Source: Nocardiopsis kunsanensis DSM 44524 (GTDB lineage: Bacteria > Actinomycetota > Actinomycetes > Streptosporangiales > Streptosporangiaceae). From it: a stretch of DNA of 64,000 nucleotides. How positions within the stretch are numbered: the stretch's first letter is position 1; the number at the start of each line of letters is the position of its first letter. This document shows, in pieces, positions 17,635 to 26,012 of the stretch. The notes below the pieces were generated by a model that was not told the DNA's origin, searched no databases, and saw only the letters and a program-made list of their open reading frames with translations. The DNA is taken from assembly GCF_000340965.1 (NCBI RefSeq), contig NZ_ANAY01000006.1:62001-126000 (forward strand). The letters are read 5' to 3'. The position numbers and the translations under genes were made by a program.

Positions 17635-17703
17635 CGGCATCCACCGGATCCACCGCTGTCCAGGGGATCCGCCGGAGACCGCTCCCGGCACACGCTGGGT
17701 TCC

Positions 17704-18441
17704 ATGGCAATCATCGAAGTGGCGAACCTGCGCAAGCGGTACGGGGAGAAGGTCGCGGTCGAGGACGTGTCCTTCTCCGTGGACGAGGGTGAGATCTTCG
17801 GGGTCCTGGGGCCCAACGGTGCCGGCAAGACCACGACCGTGGAATGTGTCTCCGGTGTGCGGGAACCCGACCGGGGCCGCCTGCGGGTCCTGGGGCTGGA
17901 CCCGTCGACCGACCGCACACGGCTGCGGCGCGTACTCGGGATCCAGCTGCAGGAGGCGCGGCTGCCGGACCGGATCCGGGTGGTCGAGGCTCTGCGCATG
18001 TACGCGTCCTTCCACCAGCACCCGGCCGATGTCGGGGAGCTCCTGTCGATGCTGGACATCACCGACCGTGCCGGCGCCCAGTACCGGACGCTCTCGGGTG
18101 GTCAGCAGCAACGGTTGTCCATCGCCCTGGCCCTGGTGGGGCGGCCCCGTGTCGCGGTGCTGGACGAGCTCACCACCGGGTTGGACCCGCGTGCGCGCCG
18201 GGAGACCTGGAAGCTGGTGGAGCGCGTGCGCGACAGCGGGGTCACGATCGTGCTCGTCTCCCATTTCATGGACGAGGCCGAGCGGCTGTGCGACCGGGTC
18301 GCGGTCGTGGACCGGGGCCGGGTCGCGGCGCTGGACACACCCGAGAGGCTGGTGGCCCGGGCCTCACACGAGCGGGGCGGCGGCCGCGCGACCCTCGAGG
18401 ACGCCTTCGTCTCCCTGACCGGAGGAGGGGATCTGCTGTGA
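17704..18441 (+). CDS. ABC transporter ATP-binding protein (drug/DrrA type)
   Basis: A 245-residue ATPase. Walker A GPNGAGKTT is at residues 36-44, ABC signature LSGGQQQR at 130-137 and Walker B VLDELTTGLDP at about 151-161, with a switch His in VSHFMDEAERLC. This branch pairs with ABC-2 permeases and exports antibiotics, lipids or polysaccharides. Its stop overlaps the GTG of the permease gene (GTGA). The following histidine kinase and response regulator complete a four-gene operon that senses and exports a presumably envelope-active compound. Confidence 0.95.
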   Translation: MAIIEVANLRKRYGEKVAVEDVSFSVDEGEIFGVLGPNGAGKTTTVECVSGVREPDRGRLRVLGLDPSTDRTRLRRVLGIQLQEARLPDRIRVVEALRMYASFHQHPADVGELLSMLDITDRAGAQYRTLSGGQQQRLSIALALVGRPRVAVLDELTTGLDPRARRETWKLVERVRDSGVTIVLVSHFMDEAERLCDRVAVVDRGRVAALDTPERLVARASHERGGGRATLEDAFVSLTGGGDLL

Positions 18442-19229
18442 GCACCACCGAGAGGGCCGGGGCGCCGGGCCGTCCGCCGCTCCCGGCCGTGCTGCGCAGT
18501 GTGCTGGCCGTCGAGGTCCGGCTGTTCCTGCGCGAACCGCTGACCCTCGTGCTGGGGGTGGCGATGCCGAGCGTGGTCCTGTTCGGGATGGCGGCGATCC
18601 CGGCGCTGCGTGAACCCTCCCCCGACTTCGGCGGGATGCGCTTCATCGACTTCTGGGCACCCACCGCCCTGGTCCTGGGTCTGTGCCTCGTCGGGGTCTC
18701 GCACCTTCCGGCGGTCATCGGCACCTACAGGGAGAACGGTGTCCTGCGGCGGTTGTCGACCACCCCGGTCCACCCGGGGGTCCTGCTGGTCGCCCAGTTG
18801 ATCATCGTGTTGGCCACGATGGCGCTGTCGTCCCTGGTTCTGGTGGTGGCCTCCTGGCTGGTCCTGGACATCGGCCTCCCGCAGCGGCCCCTGCTGTTCG
18901 CGGTCGCCCTCGTCACCGGTTCGGCTTCCTTGGTCGCGTCGGGCATGCTCGTGGCCGCCGTCGTGCCGAGCGCACGTGCGGCCAACGGGGTGGCGACGCT
19001 GCTGTACCTGGTGGTGATGCTGGTCGGAGGGTTGTTCCTACCGCGGTTCCTCCTTCCGGAGGTGTTGGTGCGCATGGGCGAGTTCACCCCGCCGGGCGTT
19101 CAGTTGCTCATGGACGCGTGGTGGGGCCGGGTCGACAGCACGAATCCGCACGCGGTACAGCTGGCGGTCATGGCGGGTATCACCGTGCTCGCCGCAGCCG
19201 CGGCGGCCCGCCTGTTCCGTTGGGAGTAG
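18438..19229 (+). CDS. ABC-2 type permease
   Basis: A 263-residue integral membrane protein with six hydrophobic segments. An N-terminal cytoplasmic piece leads into FLREPLTLVLGVAMPSVVLF. The ABC-2 coupling helix region NGVLRRLSTTPVHPGVLLVA follows, and the protein ends in AAAAARLFRWE. The RRLxxTPxxP motif is typical for DrrB-like exporters. Translation is coupled to the ATPase by the GTGA overlap at 18438-18441. It should form the transmembrane half of an exporter, probably as a homodimer with two ATPase subunits. Confidence 0.92.
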   Translation: MSTTERAGAPGRPPLPAVLRSVLAVEVRLFLREPLTLVLGVAMPSVVLFGMAAIPALREPSPDFGGMRFIDFWAPTALVLGLCLVGVSHLPAVIGTYRENGVLRRLSTTPVHPGVLLVAQLIIVLATMALSSLVLVVASWLVLDIGLPQRPLLFAVALVTGSASLVASGMLVAAVVPSARAANGVATLLYLVVMLVGGLFLPRFLLPEVLVRMGEFTPPGVQLLMDAWWGRVDSTNPHAVQLAVMAGITVLAAAAAARLFRWE

Positions 19230-19236
19230 AGAGCCC

Positions 19237-20514
19237 ATGACCACCACCGGGGACCGTGCGGAGAACGCTGAGGGCTCGGAGGCGTGGCAGACCCTGTGGG
19301 GCAGGTTCCTGGTGGTGGTCCCCTGGGTCCTCCTCACGGCCTCGTTGGTCGCTGTCCTGGCCCTGCCGGGGCAGTCCGCCGCAGAGCACACCACCACGGT
19401 GGTGCTGGGTCTGGTGGCCGCTCTCTGGCTGCTGTTCGGGCACCGTGTGGCCGTCACCATCGGGGTGTCCGGCGTGCTCCCGTTCCGGTGGTCGGCCCTG
19501 GTCCACGTCTGCGGCCTGTTGCTGATCTGCTCGGTCATGCTGGCGCACGACGAGTTGTTCCTGATCTTCACGATCACCGGGTTCGTCCACGCGATGCTGT
19601 TGCCGACCGCGTGGGCGTTCGCGGCGGTCGGTGCGACCAGCCTGGTGCTGCACTCGAGCACGATGGGCCTTCCGGGGACCGACCCGGGCATGCCCCTGCT
19701 CCAGCACACGATCCTGTTCGGTGGTGTGGTGGCCGTCCAGACACTGGGGATCGGCGCGGGTCTGGTCGCGGGTCAGATGGGTGCCCGCAGGAACCTGGAA
19801 CACCGGCAGATGGTCGAGCGGCTGGAGCAGGCTCTGGCCGAGAACGCGGACCTGCACGCCCGGGTGCTCACCCAGGTGCGCCAGGCCGGGATCGCGGAGG
19901 AGCGCGGGCGGATGGCACGCGAGATCCACGACACCCTCGCGCAGGGCCTGACCGGCATCATCACCCAGATCCAGGCGACCCAGCGCACGTGGGGGACCCC
20001 CGGGACGGCCGCCACCCACCTGGAGCGCGCACTGGCCCTGGCCAAGGAGAGTCTGACCGAGGCGCGGCGTTCGGTGGAGGCGCTGCGTCCGCAGCAGTTG
20101 AGCGAGGGGCACCTGCCCAGCGCGTTGGCGGAGTTGGTCCGCCGTTGGGGTGAGACCCACGGGACCCGGGTGTCGTCGGAGGTCACCGGCGATCCGGTCG
20201 CGTTGAGCCCGGCGATCGAGGCTGCCCTGTTCCGGGTGGCACAGGAGGCCCTCACCAATGTCGCCCGGCACGCGCAGGCCTCTCGGGCGGTCGTGACCCT
20301 GTCCTACCTGGACGAGGTGGTGCTGCTGGACGTGCGTGACGACGGGCGTGGCATGGCGCGGGGACGCTCGGGCGGATTCGGGCTCAGCAGTATGCGCCAG
20401 CGGATCCGGAGCATAGGAGGCAGTGTGGAGATCGAGAGCGAGGACGGCAGGGGGACGGCCGTGAGCGCCAGTGTTCCGGTGGTCCCGGACACGGGTCCGG
20501 AGGTGGGGCCGTGA
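19237..20514 (+). CDS. NarL-type sensor histidine kinase
   Basis: A 425-residue kinase. Several membrane helices occupy residues 20-180, a dimerisation segment follows, and then the HisKA_3 box REIHDTLAQGLTGIITQIQA with phospho-acceptor His231. The C-terminal ATPase domain has VAQEALTNVARHAQASRAVV (N box) and DVRDDGRGM plus GGFGLSSMRQR (G boxes). The membrane part has almost no extracellular loop, as in intramembrane-sensing kinases that monitor antibiotics or the transporter itself. It begins 7 bases after the permease stop and overlaps the response regulator start by 4 bases. Confidence 0.94.
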   Translation: MTTTGDRAENAEGSEAWQTLWGRFLVVVPWVLLTASLVAVLALPGQSAAEHTTTVVLGLVAALWLLFGHRVAVTIGVSGVLPFRWSALVHVCGLLLICSVMLAHDELFLIFTITGFVHAMLLPTAWAFAAVGATSLVLHSSTMGLPGTDPGMPLLQHTILFGGVVAVQTLGIGAGLVAGQMGARRNLEHRQMVERLEQALAENADLHARVLTQVRQAGIAEERGRMAREIHDTLAQGLTGIITQIQATQRTWGTPGTAATHLERALALAKESLTEARRSVEALRPQQLSEGHLPSALAELVRRWGETHGTRVSSEVTGDPVALSPAIEAALFRVAQEALTNVARHAQASRAVVTLSYLDEVVLLDVRDDGRGMARGRSGGFGLSSMRQRIRSIGGSVEIESEDGRGTAVSASVPVVPDTGPEVGP

Positions 20515-21131
20515 TCCGGTTGTTGATCGCCGACGACCACCCGGTCGTGCGCGACGGTCTGCGCGGGACCTTCTCGACCGAGGACGGCATCGAGGTGGTG
20601 GCCGAGGCTGCGGACGGGCAGGAGGTGCTCGACCTCGTGCGCGGCCATGAGGTCGATGTCGTACTCATGGACCTGCGCATGCCCCGGATGTCCGGGGTGC
20701 GTGCCATCACCGAGCTGGGCGAGCGGGACCCGCACGTGCGGGTCCTGGTACTGACCACGTTCGACAGTGAACGTGACGTCCTGCCCGCGGTGGAGGCGGG
20801 GGCCCACGGGTACCTGCTCAAGGACGCCGCCCCCGACGAGCTGGTGCGCGGGGTGCTGGCCGTGTACCGGGGCGAGTCGGTGCTGTCCCCCGCGGCCGCT
20901 TCCCATCTGATGGGGCGCGTACGTACACCTTCGGGGCAGCTGCTGAGCCGCCGTGAACGGGAGGTGCTGGAGCTGGTCGCGGACGGTGCGTCCAACCGGG
21001 CGGTCGCCTCCCGGCTGTTCATCAGCGAGGCCAGTGTGAAGACGCACCTGCAGCACGTGTACGACAAGCTCGGGGTGCGGGAGCGGGCGGCCGCTGTCGC
21101 CGAGGCCTACCGCCGCGGGGTGCTCGACTGA
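20511..21131 (+). CDS. LuxR/NarL-family response regulator
   Basis: A 206-residue protein with a receiver domain (acidic pair D8-D9, phospho-acceptor Asp54 in VLMDLRMP, Lys in YLLKDAAP). The C-terminal LuxR helix-turn-helix is LSRREREVLELVADGASNRAVASRLFISEASVKTHLQHV. It starts at GTG 20511, overlapping the kinase stop, and so is the cognate partner. The 22-bp palindrome at 17613-17634 upstream of the operon is a good candidate for its binding site. Confidence 0.95.
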   Translation: MIRLLIADDHPVVRDGLRGTFSTEDGIEVVAEAADGQEVLDLVRGHEVDVVLMDLRMPRMSGVRAITELGERDPHVRVLVLTTFDSERDVLPAVEAGAHGYLLKDAAPDELVRGVLAVYRGESVLSPAAASHLMGRVRTPSGQLLSRREREVLELVADGASNRAVASRLFISEASVKTHLQHVYDKLGVRERAAAVAEAYRRGVLD

Positions 21132-21188
21132 CCGCGGCGGGCCGGGTCCGCCACGCGGGCGCAGGTCGGCGGGTCCGGCCCGCCCGGA

Positions 21189-21230
21189 CACAGGACCGCC
21201 CCGTCGCGGGGGCGGACGGGGCGGCCTGTG
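21189..21230. terminator. Long hairpin between convergent response regulator and MetQ genes
   Basis: Arms CACAGG-A-CCGCCCCGTC (21189-21205) and GACGGGGCGGCCTGTG (21215-21230), 16 pairs with one bulged A. It lies in the 119-base gap between the convergent genes, about 20 bases from the MetQ stop. Confidence 0.8.
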
Positions 21231-21250
21231 GGGGTCGGGGGTCGGAGGGG

Positions 21251-22084
21251 TCAGTCGCCCTCGGCGGGGATGATGCTGCCCTGGTACTCCTCCTCGATGA
21301 ACTCGAGGGTCTCCTCGTCGAGCAGGAGGTCGCCGAGGGTGTCGATGCGCGGGTCGTCGGCGTTCTCGGTGCGGGCCGCGAGGACGTTGACGTAGTCGTT
21401 TCCCTCGACCTCTTCCAGGAGGATGGAGTCCTCTTCGAAGTCGAGCCCGGCCTCCTGCGCGTAGTTGTTGTTGACGATCGCGGCGTCCACGTCACCGAGT
21501 GAACGCGGTAGCTGGGGCGCCTCGACCTCGTGGAAGTCCAGGTCCTTGGGGTTGTCCTCGATGTCGGAGAGCGAGAAGTCGGCCTCCTCGGTCCCGTCGG
21601 CCAGGGTGATGAGGCCGCTCTCCTCCAGCAGCACGAGTGCGCGGAACTCGTTGGTGGGGTCGTTGGGCAGCGCGACCTCGGCGCCGTCCTCGAGCCGGTC
21701 CACCGAGTCGACCTGCTCGGAGTAGAGTCCCAGCGGCGGCAGGTAGGCCTCCTGCACGGCGGTGAGGTCGGTGTCGTTGCCCTCGTTGAAGTCCAGTAGG
21801 TAGGGCTCGTGCTGGTAGAGGTTCGCGTCGAGCTGCCCCTCGGCAAGGGCGGTGTTGGGCGCGATGTAGTCGGAGAACTCCTGGATCTCCAGGGAGAGTC
21901 CGGCCTCTGCGGCGAGCTCCTCGTCGATGAACTCCAGGATCTCCCCGGCCGGGACGGCGGTCGCGCCGACGACCAGTGTGTCCTCGCCGTCCGCGGAGTC
22001 CGCCTCGTTCTCGGACGGGGCACCACAGGCGGTCAACGCCAGTACGGCCACAGCGGCAGAGGCGATGACGGCGGAGCGGTGCAT
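21251..22084 (-). CDS. metQ: MetQ/NlpA-family substrate-binding lipoprotein
   Basis: A 277-residue lipoprotein with signal peptide and lipobox LTAC (Cys20). It shows the NlpA family pattern: VVGATAVPAGEILEFI, LDANLYQHEPYL, ALPNDPTNEFRALVLLE and DAAIVNNNYA. MetQ binds D- or L-methionine outside the membrane and hands it to the MetNI ABC importer. The metN and metI genes that normally stand beside it are absent here, so it must use a transporter encoded elsewhere or have another substrate. ATG 22084 is chosen by the signal peptide, with GAAAGGGA upstream. A small dyad (22133-22143) lies in the leader. Confidence 0.88.
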   Translation of the reverse strand: MHRSAVIASAAVAVLALTACGAPSENEADSADGEDTLVVGATAVPAGEILEFIDEELAAEAGLSLEIQEFSDYIAPNTALAEGQLDANLYQHEPYLLDFNEGNDTDLTAVQEAYLPPLGLYSEQVDSVDRLEDGAEVALPNDPTNEFRALVLLEESGLITLADGTEEADFSLSDIEDNPKDLDFHEVEAPQLPRSLGDVDAAIVNNNYAQEAGLDFEEDSILLEEVEGNDYVNVLAARTENADDPRIDTLGDLLLDEETLEFIEEEYQGSIIPAEGD

Positions 22085-22132
22085 TGCGACGGTCCCTTTC
22101 GTGCGTGCGGGGAGACACCTGAAGGTGATTCG

Positions 22133-22143
22133 TGACCAGGTCA
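22133..22143. promoter_or_regulatory. TGACC-A-GGTCA dyad in metQ leader
   Basis: A perfect 5-base inverted repeat with 1-base spacer about 50 bases upstream of metQ. A second small dyad CACCT-GA-AGGTG follows at 22116-22127. It could bind a regulator or form part of a leader structure. No known riboswitch core was recognised. Confidence 0.35.
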
Positions 22144-22293
22144 TCAGATATTTCCGATTTACCCGACCTTAAAGGAAGGATAAGGATCTACGCCACTTCG
22201 GGTGACCAAAGGCACAGTACCTGCCCGCCCGCCCCGGCGCCCCGAGCCCACCCGCCAGCACTCTCCCCTCCCAATGCCCGCACTCGGCACCGT

Positions 22294-22309
22294 GTGTACT
22301 TGCGTACAC
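22294..22309. promoter_or_regulatory. GTGTAC-TTGC-GTACAC dyad
   Basis: A perfect 6-base inverted repeat with a 4-base spacer, followed by AT-richer sequence. It resembles an operator for a dimeric repressor. It lies about 370 bases upstream of the small gene at 22676 and about 210 bases upstream of metQ on the other strand. Confidence 0.45.
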
Positions 22310-22545
22310 CGTTGGCCGTCACATAACAGGCAAAGGGTGACGAGTGCCGAATTTTCCCCAATGGCGCGACATTCTCCAGCGTCTTCGGAAGATTCTTCGG
22401 CGAGATTCTCCGTTTCCGCCTCACCGGGCCCTCCGATGGTGCAGGATGGTTCTCGAAGGCGGACAACGGCTCCGTAACTCTCCGCACCCCCTGTCGGAGA
22501 CGGCCCCTCCCCGCCGACGAGGGCCGTTTCTCCTTCACCCCCTCC

Positions 22546-22574
22546 GGCCCCCGGTGCCCTCCGCACCGGGGGCC
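22546..22574. terminator. 11-bp GC-rich hairpin
   Basis: GGCCCCCGGTG (22546-22556), 7-base loop, CACCGGGGGCC (22564-22574), followed by CCTTCAT. It would end a short rightward transcript started near 22310. Confidence 0.65.
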
Positions 22575-22675
22575 CCTTCATGCCCTCCCGCCCTTTACAC
22601 AGGCCTTATCCGGGGAGGGAAGAGACTGCAGGCTGGACGCGACACACACCGGACACGGAACCGAACGGAGTGCCG

Positions 22676-22897
22676 ATGATCGGCGAAGCGATCGAGTGGT
22701 TCAAGGGACTCCTGGGCGGCGAGGTGGGCGAGCTCGCTCAGGACGTCACCCAGTCCTACGGCCAGGAAGCGATGGAAGGCGTACAGGAGAGCACGGAAGG
22801 ACTCCAGGACGGCGTCGAGACCGCCACGGACGCTGTCGAGGACCCCGGCGGCACCGCCGTCGACGCCGCGAGGGACGAGCTGCTCGGCGACAACTGA
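22676..22897 (+). CDS. Small acidic helical protein, unknown
   Basis: A 73-residue, strongly acidic protein starting at ATG 22676 with GGAG 6 bases upstream. It is predicted almost wholly helical, with spaced repeats of small and acidic residues (QDVTQSYGQEAMEGVQESTE, LQDGVETATDAVEDPGG). Such patterns resemble small antitoxin-like or stress-induced hydrophilic proteins and apolipoprotein-like helices. No family was recognised, and it may be surface- or membrane-associated through its first 14 residues (MIGEAIEWFKGLLG). A hairpin follows about 60 bases after the stop. Confidence 0.65.
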   Translation: MIGEAIEWFKGLLGGEVGELAQDVTQSYGQEAMEGVQESTEGLQDGVETATDAVEDPGGTAVDAARDELLGDN

Positions 22898-22955
22898 CCG
22901 GCAGCCCCCGCACTTCCCGGGTCCGCACGAGCGGGCCCGGCGGCCTTCCCGCGCC

Positions 22956-22999
22956 GCACGGTGCGCCCCCACGGGTGAGGAACCCGCATCGCACCGTGC
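22956..22999. terminator. Nested hairpin after the small acidic-protein gene
   Basis: Outer arms GCACGGTGCG / CGCACCGTGC with an inner CGGGT / ACCCG pair. It lies 58 bases after the stop of the small gene, so it is a probable terminator. Confidence 0.6.
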
Positions 23000-23135
23000 G
23001 CGCACACCCACCACAGGCACGGGCCACACCCCACGACCGCGCCCCGTCGCCCCACGGCAGGTCGCACCCCCGCAAAACCGTCACCCTGAGTAGCATCACA
23101 GGTGCCGGAAGCAAGGACCCAGGGGGAGCAACACC

Positions 23136-23597
23136 ATGAGACGACCGCCCGTCGAACCGCACCACATGCCGGCCCGCATCGCCACGGGGGCCTTCATCCT
23201 CAGCTCGGGCCTGGACAAGCGCGCTGTCGACGAGGAATCCGCCCAGGGCATGCACGGCATGGCCGTCAGTGCCTACCCGTTCCTCGACAAGATCGCGCCC
23301 AAGCCCTTCGTCAAGCTGGTGTCGGCGTCGGAGATCGCCCTGGGTACCGCTCTCCTGCTGCCGATCGTGCCCACGAAGATCGCCGCCGCCGGGCTGACCG
23401 CGTTCAGCGCCTCGCTCCTGGGCATGTACCTGCGCACCCCCGGGATGCGGCGCCCCAACAGCGTCCGGCCCAGCGACACGGGTCTCGCGGTGGCCAAGGA
23501 CGTGTGGATGTTCGGCACGGGCCTGTCACTTCTCATGGACCCGGGCCAGGCGCGCGGTGAGCCCCGCCCGTGCTCCTGGCTGGGGCCGAAGCGCTGA
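23136..23597 (+). CDS. DoxX-like small membrane protein
   Basis: A 153-residue protein with about three to four hydrophobic segments: ATGAFILSSGLDK, VSASEIALGTALLLPIVP, IAAAGLTAFSASLLGMYL and a last helix near WMFGTGLSLLM. The order and the ELALGTALLL-type helix resemble the DoxX family, whose members associate with oxidoreductases or redox membrane complexes. The match is by pattern only. The GGGGGAGC upstream of ATG 23136 supports the start. It is followed 111 bases later by the SolA-like oxidase, but no direct link is proven. Confidence 0.72.
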   Translation: MRRPPVEPHHMPARIATGAFILSSGLDKRAVDEESAQGMHGMAVSAYPFLDKIAPKPFVKLVSASEIALGTALLLPIVPTKIAAAGLTAFSASLLGMYLRTPGMRRPNSVRPSDTGLAVAKDVWMFGTGLSLLMDPGQARGEPRPCSWLGPKR

Positions 23598-23708
23598 CCC
23601 CACGGCACGACCACGGTGTCCCCGTGTCTCCACGGGCGGGCCTTCCTGCGACGATGGGTCGGCCCGCCGTTTTTCGTGTCCGGTGGGGTGCATGGAAGGG
23701 AGACGGTC

Positions 23709-24872
23709 GTGGGAGAGACGTTGCGGACCGACACGGTCGTGGTGGGGCTCGGCGCCATGGGGTCGCAGGCCTTGTGGCACCTGGCGCGCCGGGGCGTGCC
23801 GACCGTAGGGGTGGAGCAGTTCGTCCCCGGGCACGACCGGGGTTCCAGCCACGGTGAGTCGCGCATCATCCGTACCGCCTACGTCGAGGGCGCCGAGTAC
23901 GTGCCGTTCGTCCGCGCGGCCTGGGAGCGGTGGGCCGATCTGGAGCAGGCCTCGGGGCAAGAGCTGCTGCTGCGTACCGGGGCGCTCATGGCAGGGGCCC
24001 CGGACTCGGGGGCCGTCTCGGGTGCGCTCACGGCCGCCTCCCACCACGCCCTGGAGCACGAGCACCTGTCCCCCGAACAGGCACAGGCACGCTTCCCCCA
24101 CCACCGGTTCGCCCCGGGCGAGGAGGCCGTCGTCGAACAGGAAGGCGGGGTCCTGCTCCCGGAAGCCGCCATCGGGGCCGCCGTCCGTCTCGCGGGGGAA
24201 GCCGGGGCCCGGGTCCTGACCGAGGCACCGGTGACCCGGATCGTGCCCGACCCCGAACAGCCGACCGTGTGGATGGGCGGAACCGAGATCCGGGCACGCC
24301 GGGTCGTGGTCGCGGCGGGTTCGTGGACCACGCGGCTCCTTCCCCAGCTCCCGGACCTGGGGATCCGGGTGGAGCGCCGGGTCCTGGGCTGGTTCCCGAT
24401 CACCGGTGCCCCCGAGCCGCACACCGGCGGCCAGGTCTTCGCTCGCGACGAAGCCGACGGAACACTCTGGTTCGGGTTCCCGAGTCTGGACGGCCGCACC
24501 GTCAAGATCGGGGTGCACTCCGAGGCACCCGGCGCACGGTTCCCGGGAGCCCAGTGGGGCGAGCCGGTCGACCCGGACACGGGACCGCGCGCGCCGGACA
24601 CCGCGGACGGAGCCAGGTTGGGGCTCCTGGCCGCGCGGTTGGACGGGGTCGCAACGACGCCCGAGCGTATGTCCGCGTGCATGTACACGATGACCCCGGA
24701 CGAGGACTTCCTCATCGGCCACCGTGCCGAGCTGCCCGGACTGGTACTGGCCGGAGGGTTCTCCGGTCACGGGTTCAAGTTCGCCTCGGCGGTGGGCGCA
24801 GCGCTGGCGGATCTGGCCGAGCACGGCCGTACCGACCTGCCGATCGACATGTTCGACCCGCAGCGGCAGTGA
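23709..24872 (+). CDS. solA: SolA-like FAD-dependent amine oxidase (sarcosine/N-methyltryptophan oxidase family)
   Basis: A 387-residue flavoenzyme. The ADP-binding motif VVVGLGAMGSQALWHLARRG is at about residues 10-29, followed by the HGESRIIRTAY segment of the MSOX/MTOX family. SACMYTMTPDEDFLIG near residue 322 holds Cys324, the position that links covalently to FAD in these enzymes. GFSGHGFKFASAVG closes the FAD site. The expected reaction is oxidative demethylation or deamination of an N-methyl amino acid with O2, giving H2O2. Start GTG 23709 (AAGGGAGA upstream) removes a non-conserved 31-codon extension. The gene symbol denotes the family; the true substrate is unknown. Confidence 0.88.
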   Translation: MGETLRTDTVVVGLGAMGSQALWHLARRGVPTVGVEQFVPGHDRGSSHGESRIIRTAYVEGAEYVPFVRAAWERWADLEQASGQELLLRTGALMAGAPDSGAVSGALTAASHHALEHEHLSPEQAQARFPHHRFAPGEEAVVEQEGGVLLPEAAIGAAVRLAGEAGARVLTEAPVTRIVPDPEQPTVWMGGTEIRARRVVVAAGSWTTRLLPQLPDLGIRVERRVLGWFPITGAPEPHTGGQVFARDEADGTLWFGFPSLDGRTVKIGVHSEAPGARFPGAQWGEPVDPDTGPRAPDTADGARLGLLAARLDGVATTPERMSACMYTMTPDEDFLIGHRAELPGLVLAGGFSGHGFKFASAVGAALADLAEHGRTDLPIDMFDPQRQ

Positions 24873-25094
24873 CCGGCCTCCCCCGGTCGCCGTCCCGGAA
24901 CCGGCACGGTGCAGAGCACACGGGGCACGTCCGCACCCGGGCACGCACGGGCACCGCCCCCGGGGCAGCACCCCCTTCTCCATGAGGGGCGCCGGGCCGC
25001 CCCGGGGCGAGGAACAGGACAGCGCAGCGTGCGATCATGTGCGCGGTGCCGGCGCGAGCACCTCGCCCCCGTGGTCCCCGTCGGAAGGAACCCC

Positions 25095-25898
25095 ATGTCC
25101 CAGCCATCTGCCCGTACCGCCCTGGTCACCGGTGCCTCCTCGGGTATCGGGCGCGCGGTGACCGCCGCCCTCGCCGAACGGGGCTACCGGGTCGTCGGTA
25201 CCAGCCGTGACCCCGCGACGATCACCGACCCGGTTCCCGGTGTGGAGTACGTGGCCCTGGACCTGGCCGACGACGCCTCGGTGGATGCCTGTGCCGAACA
25301 CGTGGGCGCCGTCGACGTCCTGGTCAACAACGCCGGGGAGAGCCAGAGCGGGCCGTTCGAGGAGCTCCCGGGCGAGGCGGTGGAACGGTTGTTCCGCATC
25401 AACGTGTTCGGGGCGGTGCGACTCACCCAGCTGGTGTTGCCGGGGATGCGTGAGCGCGGGTACGGGCGTGTGGTCGTGGTCGGGTCGATGCTGGCAAGTT
25501 TCCCGCTGGCCTACCGTTCCTCGTACGTCGCCTCCAAGGCCGCGGTCAAGGGGTTCGCGAACGCCCTGCGCCGGGAGGTCTCCCCCTACGGGGTGGGGGT
25601 GAGCACGGTCGAGCCGGGCTCGATCAACACCGGGATCAGCGAGCGGCGCACACAGTACCTGCGGGAGGGCTCCCCGTTCCGTGAGGAGTACCGGACGATG
25701 CTGAGCGCACTCAACTCCAACGAGTCGGAGGGGATCTCTGCGGAGCGGGTCGCGGGGACGGTGCTGCGGGCGATCGACGCGCCCACTCCGCGGCCGTTGT
25801 ACGCGGTGGGGAGCAACGCGCCGGTGGTGTTCGCACTGCGCCGTCTGCTCCCGCGTTCGTTGATGCTGCGGATCGTGGCGCGCAAGCACGGGCTGTGA
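25095..25898 (+). CDS. Short-chain dehydrogenase/reductase
   Basis: A 267-residue classical SDR. TGASSGIG is at residues 12-19, NNAG at about 77-80, a catalytic Ser in VVVVGSMLASF, and YVASK at 144-148. The late part (VAGTVLRAIDAPTPRPLYAV) resembles SDR members acting on long-chain or retinol-like alcohols, often annotated as oxidoreductases of lipid metabolism. ATG 25095 has GGAAGGAA 5 bases upstream. It lies between a SolA-like oxidase and a VOC protein, all rightward but with gaps of 222 and 114 bases. Confidence 0.9.
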   Translation: MSQPSARTALVTGASSGIGRAVTAALAERGYRVVGTSRDPATITDPVPGVEYVALDLADDASVDACAEHVGAVDVLVNNAGESQSGPFEELPGEAVERLFRINVFGAVRLTQLVLPGMRERGYGRVVVVGSMLASFPLAYRSSYVASKAAVKGFANALRREVSPYGVGVSTVEPGSINTGISERRTQYLREGSPFREEYRTMLSALNSNESEGISAERVAGTVLRAIDAPTPRPLYAVGSNAPVVFALRRLLPRSLMLRIVARKHGL

Positions 25899-26012
25899 AC
25901 CGGCCGGGTGACCCGATCCGGTCGGCCCCGGTGTGGCCCGGGGCAGGACCCGGGCGGTCCGGGTGAGAATGCGGGCGAGCACACACGTCCGCCGTTCCGC
26001 CCCGGAGACCCC

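Larger units (their letters stand above)
22085..22675. other. Long intergenic interval with operator-like dyads and two hairpins
   Basis: It separates metQ from a small rightward gene. Seen in it are the metQ leader with a TGACC-A-GGTCA dyad, a GTGTAC-TTGC-GTACAC dyad, a less GC-rich stretch about 22310-22440 with repeated TTCTTCGG-type words, and a strong hairpin at 22546-22574. The order operator, AT-richer segment, hairpin suggests a short transcript or leader RNA reading rightward. A frame starting GTG 22344 exists there, but its codon use is unlike that of the neighbouring genes. Confidence 0.45.

Noticed and set aside
15946-18264. A 772-codon minus-strand frame
   Set aside because: It covers the second symporter and the ABC ATPase in antisense, with no start signal and His/Gln-rich shadow composition.
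22085-22200. A SAM or cobalamin riboswitch in the metQ leader
   Set aside because: No conserved core sequence of either class can be recognised. Only short dyads are present.
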